Shown one piece after another: positions 1 to 7,579 of a stretch of DNA of 64,000 nucleotides. Under the pieces are notes generated by a model that saw nothing but the letters and a program-made list of their open reading frames with translations, searched no databases and was not told the DNA's origin. Within the stretch, counting starts at the first letter, position 1; every line of letters begins with the position of its first letter. The stretch is from an uncultured Eubacteriales bacterium (GTDB lineage: Bacteria > Bacillota > Clostridia > Christensenellales > Borkfalkiaceae): contig UQHL01000016.1 of the NCBI GenBank assembly GCA_900540805.1, positions 13,135-77,134 of the forward strand. Direction: 5' to 3'. The translations under genes were made by a program, and so were the position numbers.

Positions 1-450
1 TCCCGGAATAGGCAAAACAACGACCTGAAGATATTGCAGAACGATATAGAGAAGAGGCATCCAGCCGCCCGCACTTTCGAGATATTCCTTATAACGGTCG
101 GGGCTTTGAAAAATTTCGAGAAATCCCGTCTTCTGAAGGATAAACAGCAAGACCAAAAAAAACAACAGAAGCAGATAACCGCTGAAAAGCACTCTGTATA
201 TCGAGCTTTTTCCCCTTGCAGCAAAGAAAATCGCCAGCAGACAATAGGCGACGGTCAACCCGACGACGAGGGGCAGAAGCCAGGAAAGGTTTTTGGCGAT
301 AAAACCCGTCTTAAAATATTTCAGGCATAAAACCTCGAAAACGATACAGACCGCCGTCAATGCCAGCGAAGAAAGCGAGCTGAATAAAACTCCCTTCGCG
401 GAAACTTCTTCTTTCCTTTTATGGGAATTATGAACTTCTTTGTCTTTCAT
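1..450 (-). CDS. TVP38/TMEM64 (VTT-domain) family membrane protein, N-terminal part only
   Basis: An open frame starts at the ATG at 450-448 and runs off the left edge of the window (150 codons visible). The product begins with a charged stretch (MKDKEVHNSHKRKEE) and then shows three hydrophobic membrane segments at about residues 18-42, 50-70 and 78-98. The visible end, WMPLLYIVLQYLQVVVLPIPG split over the edge, matches the conserved entry to the VTT (SNARE-associated/DedA-like) domain, where a Leu-Gln and a Pro-x-Pro-Gly sit at the re-entrant loop. Members are integral membrane proteins linked to lipid scrambling or polyisoprenyl-phosphate recycling; the substrate cannot be told here. The purine-rich GGGG about nine bases before the ATG is a modest ribosome site. 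The C-terminal half lies outside the window. Confidence 0.75.
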   Translation of the reverse strand, partial: MKDKEVHNSHKRKEEVSAKGVLFSSLSSLALTAVCIVFEVLCLKYFKTGFIAKNLSWLLPLVVGLTVAYCLLAIFFAARGKSSIYRVLFSGYLLLLFFLVLLFILQKTGFLEIFQSPDRYKEYLESAGGWMPLLYIVLQYLQVVVLPIPG

Positions 451-556
451 CAAATTTACCCCGTCGGTCGGTCGATCGCTTATGTTATAAATAGATCGTT
501 AATATATTATAGCTCTTCTTTGACGAAAATATTATAGTCATGTTAAAATATCGTGT

Positions 557-1027
557 TTATTCTTTTGGTTTTTCCGCGGAAGCAGAGCCTCTTAAGCTGC
601 AGATCGCGGCTCGCGCCAGCTCGTCGCAGCGATTGTTCAGCTCGTTATCAGCGTGTCCTGCAACCTTATGGAAAGTCACTTCGTGGTCTGTCGTCAAGTC
701 GTACAGTTCACGCCAAAGATCTTCATTTAACACAGGCTTGCCGTCCGCCTTTTTCCAGCCGTTTTTTCGCCAGCCGTAAATCCAGCCGCTCGCAAAAGCG
801 TTGACTGTATAGGCCGAATCGCTATACACATCTACTTTACAGGGATATTTCAGCCGTTTAAGCCCCACGATTACGGCCATTACTTCCATGCGATTGTTCG
901 TCGTGGAAAGTTCTCCGCCGTTATATTCCCTCTTTATATCGCCGTAAATGAGAATTCCCGCATAACCGCCGATCCCCGGATTTCCGGAACAGGCGCCGTC
1001 GGTGTATAAGGTGACTTGCTTTTTCAT
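557..1027 (-). CDS. rnhA: Ribonuclease HI
   Basis: The 156-residue product has the normal length for bacterial RNase HI, which cuts the RNA strand of RNA-DNA hybrids (primers, R-loops) with two metal ions. The carboxylate set is visible: Asp10 in YTDGACSGNPG, Glu48 in NNRMEVMA, Asp70 in VYSDSAYTVNA and Asp135 in NNRCDELA, with His125 in the flexible loop before it. The basic-protrusion helix around GWIYGWRKNGWKKADGKPV is present. The start is supported by AAGGAAATCAC before the ATG. The gene stands alone: the gene on its left is read in the same direction after a gap of about 100 bases, and tRNA-Trp lies upstream on the opposite strand. The last 15 residues after the final helix look unstructured and are not part of the fold. 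Confidence 0.95.
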   Translation of the reverse strand: MKKQVTLYTDGACSGNPGIGGYAGILIYGDIKREYNGGELSTTNNRMEVMAVIVGLKRLKYPCKVDVYSDSAYTVNAFASGWIYGWRKNGWKKADGKPVLNEDLWRELYDLTTDHEVTFHKVAGHADNELNNRCDELARAAICSLRGSASAEKPKE

Positions 1028-1087
1028 GTGATTTCCTTATAGTTTTTGAAAATTTTGAAATTCCGCAGTGATTTTCCCGAAAAACAA

Positions 1088-1116
1088 TTGACAAACAAAT
1101 TTTTTTATTATATAAT
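1088..1116 (+). promoter_or_regulatory. Sigma-A-type promoter of tRNA-Trp
   Basis: TTGACA at 1088-1093 and TATAAT at 1111-1116 are both perfect consensus hexamers separated by exactly 17 bases, ending 13 bases before the first tRNA nucleotide. Confidence 0.9.
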
Positions 1117-1129
1117 GGCTACGTTGTTT

Positions 1130-1204
1130 AGGGGAGTGGCTCAACGGTAGAGTAGCGGTCTCCAAAACCGTAGGTTGCGTGTTCGAATCGCGTCTCCCCT
1201 GCCA
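1130..1204 (+). tRNA. tRNA-Trp (anticodon CCA)
   Basis: The 75-nt sequence folds as a full cloverleaf: acceptor AGGGGAG with CTCCCCT, D arm GCTC/GAGT, anticodon stem GCGGT/ACCGT with loop CTCCAAA (anticodon CCA, tryptophan), T arm GCGTG/CGCGT with loop TTCGAAT. The discriminator base is G and the CCA end is encoded in the DNA. It has its own consensus promoter and is followed by a strong terminator, so it is a single-gene unit. Confidence 0.97.
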
Positions 1205-1207
1205 TAC

Positions 1208-1246
1208 AGTTCCAACCACAATATATTGTGGTTGGAACTTTTTTTA
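1208..1246 (+). terminator. Intrinsic terminator after tRNA-Trp
   Basis: The arms AGTTCCAACCACAAT and ATTGTGGTTGGAACT form a perfect hairpin starting four bases after the tRNA CCA end, followed by a run of T at 1239-1245. Confidence 0.9.
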
Positions 1247-1510
1247 TCGTGAGACATTGACTGTCTTTTATTTTGTCCGCATTTTGCCTAAAAATAAATT
1301 TCAAGGCTACTTTTCAGGTATAAAAATCGCCGTTTTTACTTCCTATATTGTAGCTTAAATATCTATGAAAGTCAATTCAAAATATCCCTTCCAAGCATTT
1401 TGAACTTTATTCTTTTTGAACAATTTTATGATAAAAACCTCGAAGTCGGCTATAGAATAAAGCAATTATTAAATTTACAGCCTCTATGCTCACGTTCTCC
1501 AAACGGTCGG
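1247..1510. other. AT-rich intergenic stretch, nothing recognised
   Basis: About 260 bases between the tRNA-Trp terminator and the terminator of the next minus-strand gene. No open frame with a ribosome site and no RNA family was recognised. It is clearly more AT-rich than the flanking genes. Confidence 0.6.
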
Positions 1511-1542
1511 AATAAAAACAGCCGCGGTCAAACGACCGCGGC
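1511..1542 (-). terminator. Intrinsic terminator of the 2,4-diaminopentanoate dehydrogenase-like gene
   Basis: GCCGCGGTC (1521-1529) and GACCGCGGC (1534-1542) form a nine-pair GC-rich stem with loop AAAC. Read on the minus strand it is followed by a T-rich tail (TGTTTTTATT). Confidence 0.85.
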
Positions 1543-1566
1543 AAACATATGCTTCAAAATATAAAA

Positions 1567-2592
1567 TTATAATTCGTAATGCATGGGATTTGTGAGATAA
1601 TGGATCTCGTCGAGCTCGTCCGCCGTAACGTACCCCGCAGGAGCGTTCAAAAGGGAAGGTATGCGATTGACGACCGTCGCACAGGTATGCTCTACCGTAG
1701 CGGGCTTTACGACGTGGAATTCGGTATTCGGTTCGCCCGTGATCTTCCAGTCGCACATATCGCCGTCTTCGGGCCCATATACTTTGCCGATCGTCTCCTC
1801 TTCCACAACGATCCCCTGATACGTTTCGATCGTAACGACCGCCGACATACCGATACATTTCCCCGCTTTGATTTTCTTTCCCAAAGTCGAGCTGTAAATA
1901 TCCTTATCGACGATATAGGGAACGTTTTCCTGCTTAATGGATTTAATCGTCAGGCCGAGCTTATTGCAAATCGCTTCAGCCGCGTTCCACGCATAGGAAG
2001 GAACGACTTCCGCAGGATGTGCAAGCTCCTTTTCAAATTCCTCTTTCGTCAGATCACAGCCGTGTGCCTTGGCGAGCGCCAAACCGTATTCATCTACATT
2101 ATAGCTGTACGCGCCCTTGATTTTTTTAATCTCATGGCAGCCGCCAGCGACAAGCGCGACCATATTGATCCAGAAAATATCCTGCATGCCGCTTCCCGTG
2201 ACCGTGCAGTTGTTTTCCTTGGCGAGAACGTCCAGCTTATTGGTGAGCGCGGCCGCCGTAGTCCAGGGATAAATCGCCTCCTCGCAGGTCGTAATGACGT
2301 TTATACCGCGCGTAACGCACTTTTCAACCTGTTCGTAAATATCCCCGACAAAACTGAACAGCGTTACGATAGCGACGTCCGCGTCACATTCGTCGAGAAC
2401 CTTATCCGCGTCTTTAGAAATCTGAACCCCCGTTTTTACGCCAAGCTCCGCAAAGTCGCCGACGTCCATGCCCAAAATTTCGGGATTTACGTCGATAGCC
2501 CCTACAATTTCCGCCCCTTTTGCGTGCAAATAACGCAAAATGTACTTGGACATTTTGCCGCATCCGTACTGTACTACTCTGATTCTTTTCAT
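1567..2592 (-). CDS. 2,4-diaminopentanoate dehydrogenase-like NAD(P)-dependent amine dehydrogenase
   Basis: The 341-residue product starts with a Rossmann fold (MKRIRVVQYGCGKMSKY) of the dihydrodipicolinate-reductase-like N-terminal type and has the length of 2,4-diaminopentanoate dehydrogenase (Ord), which in ornithine-fermenting Clostridia oxidises 2,4-diaminopentanoate to 2-amino-4-oxopentanoate and ammonia. Segments such as GINVITTCEEAIYPW and GSGMQDIFWIN fit this family. The start at 2592 is chosen because AGGAG lies seven bases upstream and the promoter at 2636-2664 would start transcription near 2630; a longer frame reading back to 2664 would begin upstream of that start. The ornithine aminomutase and thiolase genes that accompany ord in known ornithine clusters are not nearby, so the substrate is an inference; another amino acid or amine is possible. 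Confidence 0.75.
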   Translation of the reverse strand: MKRIRVVQYGCGKMSKYILRYLHAKGAEIVGAIDVNPEILGMDVGDFAELGVKTGVQISKDADKVLDECDADVAIVTLFSFVGDIYEQVEKCVTRGINVITTCEEAIYPWTTAAALTNKLDVLAKENNCTVTGSGMQDIFWINMVALVAGGCHEIKKIKGAYSYNVDEYGLALAKAHGCDLTKEEFEKELAHPAEVVPSYAWNAAEAICNKLGLTIKSIKQENVPYIVDKDIYSSTLGKKIKAGKCIGMSAVVTIETYQGIVVEEETIGKVYGPEDGDMCDWKITGEPNTEFHVVKPATVEHTCATVVNRIPSLLNAPAGYVTADELDEIHYLTNPMHYEL

Positions 2593-2635
2593 GGCATTGC
2601 TCCTTGATTTTTTTGTATCGAAAGATACCATATAC

Positions 2636-2664
2636 AGTATAACACGGCAATATGCCTCTGTCAA
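2636..2664 (-). promoter_or_regulatory. Sigma-A-type promoter for the dehydrogenase gene
   Basis: On the minus strand TTGACA (2664-2659), 17 bases, then TATACT (2641-2636). The predicted transcription start near 2630 gives a leader of about 38 nt and fixes the downstream start codon at 2592. Confidence 0.85.
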
Positions 2665-2730
2665 TCCCTATTTTTGGAAAATTTTGGTGATTTTTGTTAC
2701 AACGCAAAAGCTTAAATCCTTAACACTCTT

Positions 2731-3534
2731 TTAAGGAGCAACGCTTGCAGACGAAGTATCCCCTATTTCCACTTCGAAATAAATTCTGAAATTCAGGTCT
2801 TTCAGAGATTTCCCCTGAAGGCCGTTATAATTTCCCTCCGTCAAGACAATTCCCTGTTTCGTCAATTCTTCATACGGCGCCATTTCTATCTGCACCCAGA
2901 AATCACGACGATTTCCGCCGGCCTGCGCGGCAATTCCGCCGTTTATTTCAATTTTTTCGCCTGCGGGCATCAAATCCAAAATTTTGTTATTTTCTCCGCT
3001 TAAATCCTTTCCGAAATATTTTTTTTCGTAAAAAACCACCGAGCCGTCCGCTTCCACCGAGCCGAGGCGCACACTTAAAGCGTTAAGCAACTGCGTATCC
3101 CCCGAAGCCACCGAAGTATCGTACTTAAAGGAAAGTACGTTTCCCGTATCGCTGTTGTTGACGAGTTTGAATTTATACGTAAATACCTGGGAGGGAAAGG
3201 CGGCCGTTATATCGTCTTTAAGCGTCAATTCCGCGACGGGGTCTTCCGACTGCGCATAATCGGTGCCCTTTTCCGCAAAATTATATTTTTCCGTATAGTA
3301 AGACGGGTCGGCCGAATCGGGGTCAAGAGGCGTATCGAGCAGGTCGGGCACGCCGTTGCGGTTGGAATCCACGGCGGCGTACATCGTCACCGTCGAATTG
3401 ATTTTGAGAATGGAAAAATTCATTCCCTCGATATAATCGCCCAGAGACAGCCACGCCGCCACCGTTCCCGCCAGCAGAACGACGGAAACGATCAAAGCGA
3501 TTACGGGTATTTTTCGGGCAGCAAGCTTTTTCAT
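2731..3534 (-). CDS. Small TasA/camelysin-like SipW-substrate protein
   Basis: A 267-residue secreted protein with a signal segment (IPVIALIVSVVLLAGTVAAWLSLGDY) of the type cut by SipW, followed by a predicted beta-sandwich region. Residues about 57-75 hold an Asp/Asn-rich stretch (DSNRNGVPDLLDTPLDPDSA) that resembles calcium-binding thrombospondin type 3 or EF-hand-like loops. The segment FTYKFKLVNNSDTGN resembles the conserved strand of TasA-type matrix proteins, where the chain carries N-N-S/T after a hydrophobic strand. It is the last gene of the operon; its ATG overlaps the stop of the gene before it by ATGA, so the two are translationally coupled. No LPXTG motif or C-terminal membrane segment is present, so release or assembly into a matrix is inferred. 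A short CCTTAA/TTAAGG hairpin overlaps the stop, but no convincing terminator was found. Confidence 0.7.
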   Translation of the reverse strand: MKKLAARKIPVIALIVSVVLLAGTVAAWLSLGDYIEGMNFSILKINSTVTMYAAVDSNRNGVPDLLDTPLDPDSADPSYYTEKYNFAEKGTDYAQSEDPVAELTLKDDITAAFPSQVFTYKFKLVNNSDTGNVLSFKYDTSVASGDTQLLNALSVRLGSVEADGSVVFYEKKYFGKDLSGENNKILDLMPAGEKIEINGGIAAQAGGNRRDFWVQIEMAPYEELTKQGIVLTEGNYNGLQGKSLKDLNFRIYFEVEIGDTSSASVAP

Positions 3535-4313
3535 GATTCACCCATCCCTATGCCCAGCCTGCCGATCGAAAATTGCTTTTCCGAAAGCAGGTTGGAAGTC
3601 GTCCCCTTGAGTTTGGCGTATTGTTCCAGATCGACCGACAGGCGGATCGTCGAGGAAACAAATTCCTCCACATTCGGCCATATCTCTGTTTTCAGCTCCA
3701 CTGTGCCGTTGTTTTTTTCCTCTACGGTCTGCGAGCCGTCCGCATTGTCCGTAACGGTATATTCCGAAAACCAATGTTTTTCGGCAGGCTCCGCCCCGTC
3801 TTTGTCTAAAACATTCCACCTGTATATTCCCAAAATACTTAATTCCTTGTCTTTTACCGTAAATTTTCCGTTGCTGTCGGTTATATTCGTAAAGTAGAGA
3901 CGATATTTCGTGCCCGCAAGGTTTGCCGAACACTTGTACGCAATTTTGATATCGAGATATTCGCCCGGGAAAAGCCCCTTTATTTCGAAAGGAATTTTAT
4001 TGCCCTCTTCGTCGCGGACGAAAGCTCCGTCTTTATATTCGTAATACTTTTTTTCGTCCTCGCCTTTGTGATACACGACCGTTTGCGTATAAGACCCGCC
4101 GCCTTCAGCAGCGACGCCCCGCACCACCGTAATTTCGTCGGAAAAGGTAATAAAACGATTGTCCACGCCGACAGTCATGCCGCCGCCATCCACCCGATCA
4201 ACCATGGAAAACCACGCCAGAGAGGACGCCACCAGCATAAGCCCCGTGACGATAAGCGAAACGAAAGGCATGATTAATTTATTTCTTTTCAACAGAGAGA
4301 AAAATTTTTTCAT
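3531..4313 (-). CDS. Small TasA-like SipW-substrate protein
   Basis: A 260-residue secreted protein. It starts MKKFFSLLKRNKLIMPF, then a hydrophobic segment ending in LAWFSMVDRVDGGGM; the AWFS ending before a Gly-rich turn is typical of SipW-type signal peptides. The rest is predicted beta-rich with no enzyme motif; it contains YKCSANLAGTKYRLYFTNI, similar in layout to the strands of TasA/camelysin-type proteins. GGAGG lies seven bases before the ATG. It sits fourth in the operon, directly after the 1073-residue surface protein and overlapping the 267-residue paralogue by four bases. By analogy with TasA it may be a matrix fibre subunit or an adaptor for the two very large proteins; that role is inferred from neighbours, not shown. 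Confidence 0.7.
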   Translation of the reverse strand: MKKFFSLLKRNKLIMPFVSLIVTGLMLVASSLAWFSMVDRVDGGGMTVGVDNRFITFSDEITVVRGVAAEGGGSYTQTVVYHKGEDEKKYYEYKDGAFVRDEEGNKIPFEIKGLFPGEYLDIKIAYKCSANLAGTKYRLYFTNITDSNGKFTVKDKELSILGIYRWNVLDKDGAEPAEKHWFSEYTVTDNADGSQTVEEKNNGTVELKTEIWPNVEEFVSSTIRLSVDLEQYAKLKGTTSNLLSEKQFSIGRLGIGMGES

Positions 4314-4332
4314 TTTATACCTCCGCGCCTCG

Positions 4333-7300
4333 TCATATCCTCGTAACGTGAAATTTAATCACTATTTTGACAGACGTTCCGTTTAACGTCAGCGAATACG
4401 TAAGAGTAAACGTATCGCTCGTATAGGGATCGCCTATATGTCCCCATGTCAAAGTTTGGTTGCTTGCGGAATATGTTGTCCCCTCCGCCGTCTTGTAAGA
4501 GCGTTCTATTCCGTAATCGCCCAGCGTTGTACTGAAGTTTTTATAAAGATCCGCAATACTTACGCCCTTCTTCAGTTTGGACTGATACTCGACGCCCTTG
4601 AGATTGATATAATCGTTTACCTCGTCGGACTTTTCAAAAAGAATGGGATTGGCGTCCGCTATCGTATTATAGACGGAAACGCCGTTATCCGTCAGTTCCT
4701 GAAAAACGGGAAGATTAGCCAGCCCTGCGGAGCCGTAGAAAATCCCATCACCCCCCGAAGCGTTGTTTTGATATACATAGACCTCGTTTAATGAAGGAAA
4801 GCTCAAAAGCCATTCAAACGAATATACGTTATTATTATCAATATAGAGCGTTTTGAGGCTGGGCAGCTCCGCCAAGCCGCTTAAAATGCCGTTATCTTCG
4901 CTTGCGGCATTCGCGCGGTCGGTAAATCCGTTTCGGGAAAGAATCAGCGTTTCCAGCGCGGTCATTTGGGAAAGATAGCCCGTAACCGCAGCCGCTTCGC
5001 TTCCCGAGAGGTTTTTACCCGTAAAGTCCGCCTTTTTTGTACCGACCAGATATTGCAGGCCGTAAAAGTTTGTTACCTTCTGCAACGTAGCATCGGAAAT
5101 ATCAAAGGTGACGTTTTGCTTCAGCCAATCGGTATAAACGAATTTCGTCGTATATTGCCCCATCGTATAAACGTCGTTGCTGACGTTAAAATTGTCGTAA
5201 ATCCATTTATAAAGATTTTCGTCGCGGATTGTTTCGCTGCTCTCCGTAGCTGTAGGAGCGTATTTCAAAACGCCCGCAAGCGTAAAGCTGCTCACAATCG
5301 GCTCGCCGTCCTTGGCGTATTGCGTCCAGACGAGACGGCTATCGGCGCCATAAGCAAGCTCGTTAAAGCTATAGATATAATTATAAACGAGCTTTATCGT
5401 ACTGTTCTGACGGGGAATTTTGTTTTTATCGATGACGAAATTCCACTTCGCGTCACCCGAATCGATAATCTCGCGCAGTTTTGTTTTGGCGGCGTCGCCC
5501 GTGCCCAAATATTGGTTAAACGCCGACGTGCAGGAGCCGTATCCCTCAAGAGAAAACGTCTGTTCTACGTCTCCGTAGGTCAGCTTGAGAGAAACGGCGC
5601 CATTCGTATCGCCCGTAATATCGTAGCATACGATAGGGCCGTTGCTGCCGTAACAAAACGGCATAGTGAAGCTTTCGACCGTATATCCGCCGATCGTCGA
5701 ATACAGCATATCGTTATAGTAAGTATAGTAAGGCAGGAAACCGCTGATGTTATCTCCTCCCGCAGGCGGCGCGTACGCCACTTCCAGCTGAATCCGTTCC
5801 GTCGAGCCGCCCGCGCCGCTAAACGTCACTTGAACGTCGAGAATCACCGACTGGACGTAATCTTCGGGCTTTTTGCCGTCGGCCACTTTCAGAAGATTGT
5901 CGGCCCCGACGATTTCATATACCCCGAACGTATTATTCATCAATTCGTAATCGAGCGTAACGTTTCCGTATTTCTGACGGATCTTCTCGAGCTGCTCTTT
6001 TTTCTTTGCGTCGGTTACCGTTTGGATATATTCGTCGGTCAGCCGATACAGAGGTTGAGAGGTATAGCCTATAACGGTTTCTTTCAGTTCGTCTAAAATA
6101 GGATTTATCGTAATTCTGCCGCCGTACAGCTCGCTGACGATATCCCGCGCAATCGACGCATTTGTATTAATAAGCTCCGTATCGCCGCACAGCGTGGGCA
6201 GAACAAACGCATACTCCGCCCCCGCCGCCAATGAAGTCAACGTTATTTTTAGGCTCTTGATATCCACGGTCGGTTGAAATTTGATTTTATCCGTATTTTC
6301 CACATCGGAAAAATTATCCGCATAATTGAGCCGCTCGCCCGTCCCGTTTTCGCTTTTATACGCCGAATAAGCGAACGTAATGCCAAGGTCTTCCATTTGC
6401 GAAGGCAAAAAAAGCTCGCGGTTAAAGAGGTACCCCGTCCAAGCGACACCTCCGACGGCCGTTTCAGAATAATATTTTTGCAGATAGGATTTAAGCAGAG
6501 TTTCCCCCGCCGCCCGCGCCGCCGCGGCGTTCGTTTTATCGACTATGTGGAGAAGAAATTCGCAGGAGGCGACGGGCGTTTCGTCGATGAGAATTTCCGC
6601 CGTCAAGGTAACGTCCTCTTTCCCGACTGAAAGCTTGGATATATCCACTCTGCCGTTCGGGCTGACGAGCTCCGCATCAGAAGAAGTATAAAAAATTCTA
6701 ACGTTTCCGTAGCCCAAATAATGCGTGGGCAAATCGAGATCGCGGAAGACAAACGCGCAGACGTCCTCTGCGCCGTTCGCGTTTTTGCCGTGACAAAACA
6801 GCCGCTTCTGCAAAAACAAGGAGCTGTCAAACACATACGGAGAAGCCGAACCGTCGCCGACAATCAAAACCGCTTCGGCTGTTACGCCGTCGTAATCCAG
6901 CCGTTCGGGACGAGCGTCCCCTTCATTGACGAGGATATCGGAAACAAGTCGGTAAGCATTGTAACTCACAAGCTTTTTATCGACGGAAAGCACTTGCTTA
7001 AAGGCCTCCGATTCAGCGTCCGTGTATGACGCGCCCGCGTTGTTTTCAAAGGTTACGCGGTCAAAAATCACGTCCGCATAAGGAACGTCGGCATAAATTT
7101 TCCCGAAAGCATTTTCTTCTGACGAATCGGAAGAAGCCGAAAGAGCGTCGGGCACGATCGCGCCGTTGGAAATCACAAAACTGCCCGCGTAGGAATGGGA
7201 GATCGTGAGAGAATGCCCCGCAAGGTATAGTTTCTTTGCGTTCAAATCGATATGGCAGTCCGCCGTAACAATCAGATCGGAAAGCAAGGTAATATCGTTT

Positions 7301-7554
7301 TGAAGCGTGAGCGTCATTCTTTTTCCGACGGCGCTCGTCTTATCGGGGTCGTTGTACGCCTCCGCCTTAGAATAGGAAAACAATTGCTCGAAGGAAGAAA
7401 CATTTACCCGTCCTCCGTCCGTAATCTCGGCGGAGATATGCTGATTACCGCTTTCGGACGTATGACTGAAATAGGCATACGTCCCCGTGGCCAGGCATGC
7501 GGCCGCGACCAACGAAAGGACGGGTATAATCCATTTTTTATGCAGCTTTTTCAT
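4333..7554 (-). CDS. Large SipW-type secreted surface protein with leucine-rich repeats
   Basis: A 1073-residue protein starting MKKLHKKWIIPVLSLVAAA with a signal segment ending in GTYAYFSHTSES, typical of SipW substrates. The start at 7554 is supported by AAAGGAG six bases upstream; a longer frame to 7638 would run back into the preceding gene. After the signal comes a region (about residues 50-150) rich in short hydrophobic turns around Asn, as in a right-handed beta-helix (DITLLSDLIVTADCHIDL). The middle is long, beta-rich and unassigned. Near residues 870-960 there are leucine-rich repeats with the L-x-x-L-x-L-x-x-N pattern (LETLILSRNGFTD, LKTLYIDNNN, LNEVYVYQNN). No sortase motif is present. 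It shares layout (signal, beta-helix-like part, C-terminal LRR) with the larger protein encoded just upstream, so the two look like diverged paralogues. Likely function: adhesion or matrix scaffold, by inference. Confidence 0.75.
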   Translation of the reverse strand: MKKLHKKWIIPVLSLVAAACLATGTYAYFSHTSESGNQHISAEITDGGRVNVSSFEQLFSYSKAEAYNDPDKTSAVGKRMTLTLQNDITLLSDLIVTADCHIDLNAKKLYLAGHSLTISHSYAGSFVISNGAIVPDALSASSDSSEENAFGKIYADVPYADVIFDRVTFENNAGASYTDAESEAFKQVLSVDKKLVSYNAYRLVSDILVNEGDARPERLDYDGVTAEAVLIVGDGSASPYVFDSSLFLQKRLFCHGKNANGAEDVCAFVFRDLDLPTHYLGYGNVRIFYTSSDAELVSPNGRVDISKLSVGKEDVTLTAEILIDETPVASCEFLLHIVDKTNAAAARAAGETLLKSYLQKYYSETAVGGVAWTGYLFNRELFLPSQMEDLGITFAYSAYKSENGTGERLNYADNFSDVENTDKIKFQPTVDIKSLKITLTSLAAGAEYAFVLPTLCGDTELINTNASIARDIVSELYGGRITINPILDELKETVIGYTSQPLYRLTDEYIQTVTDAKKKEQLEKIRQKYGNVTLDYELMNNTFGVYEIVGADNLLKVADGKKPEDYVQSVILDVQVTFSGAGGSTERIQLEVAYAPPAGGDNISGFLPYYTYYNDMLYSTIGGYTVESFTMPFCYGSNGPIVCYDITGDTNGAVSLKLTYGDVEQTFSLEGYGSCTSAFNQYLGTGDAAKTKLREIIDSGDAKWNFVIDKNKIPRQNSTIKLVYNYIYSFNELAYGADSRLVWTQYAKDGEPIVSSFTLAGVLKYAPTATESSETIRDENLYKWIYDNFNVSNDVYTMGQYTTKFVYTDWLKQNVTFDISDATLQKVTNFYGLQYLVGTKKADFTGKNLSGSEAAAVTGYLSQMTALETLILSRNGFTDRANAASEDNGILSGLAELPSLKTLYIDNNNVYSFEWLLSFPSLNEVYVYQNNASGGDGIFYGSAGLANLPVFQELTDNGVSVYNTIADANPILFEKSDEVNDYINLKGVEYQSKLKKGVSIADLYKNFSTTLGDYGIERSYKTAEGTTYSASNQTLTWGHIGDPYTSDTFTLTYSLTLNGTSVKIVIKFHVTRI

Positions 7555-7579
7555 GCCTGCTCCTTTTTGTGTTTTTTCG

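Noticed and set aside
1037..1219. A 60-codon minus-strand frame over tRNA-Trp
   Set aside because: It reads through the complement of the tRNA gene; it is not a protein gene.
2592..2664. An earlier start for the dehydrogenase gene at 2664
   Set aside because: The promoter lies inside this extension, and AGGAG supports the ATG at 2592.
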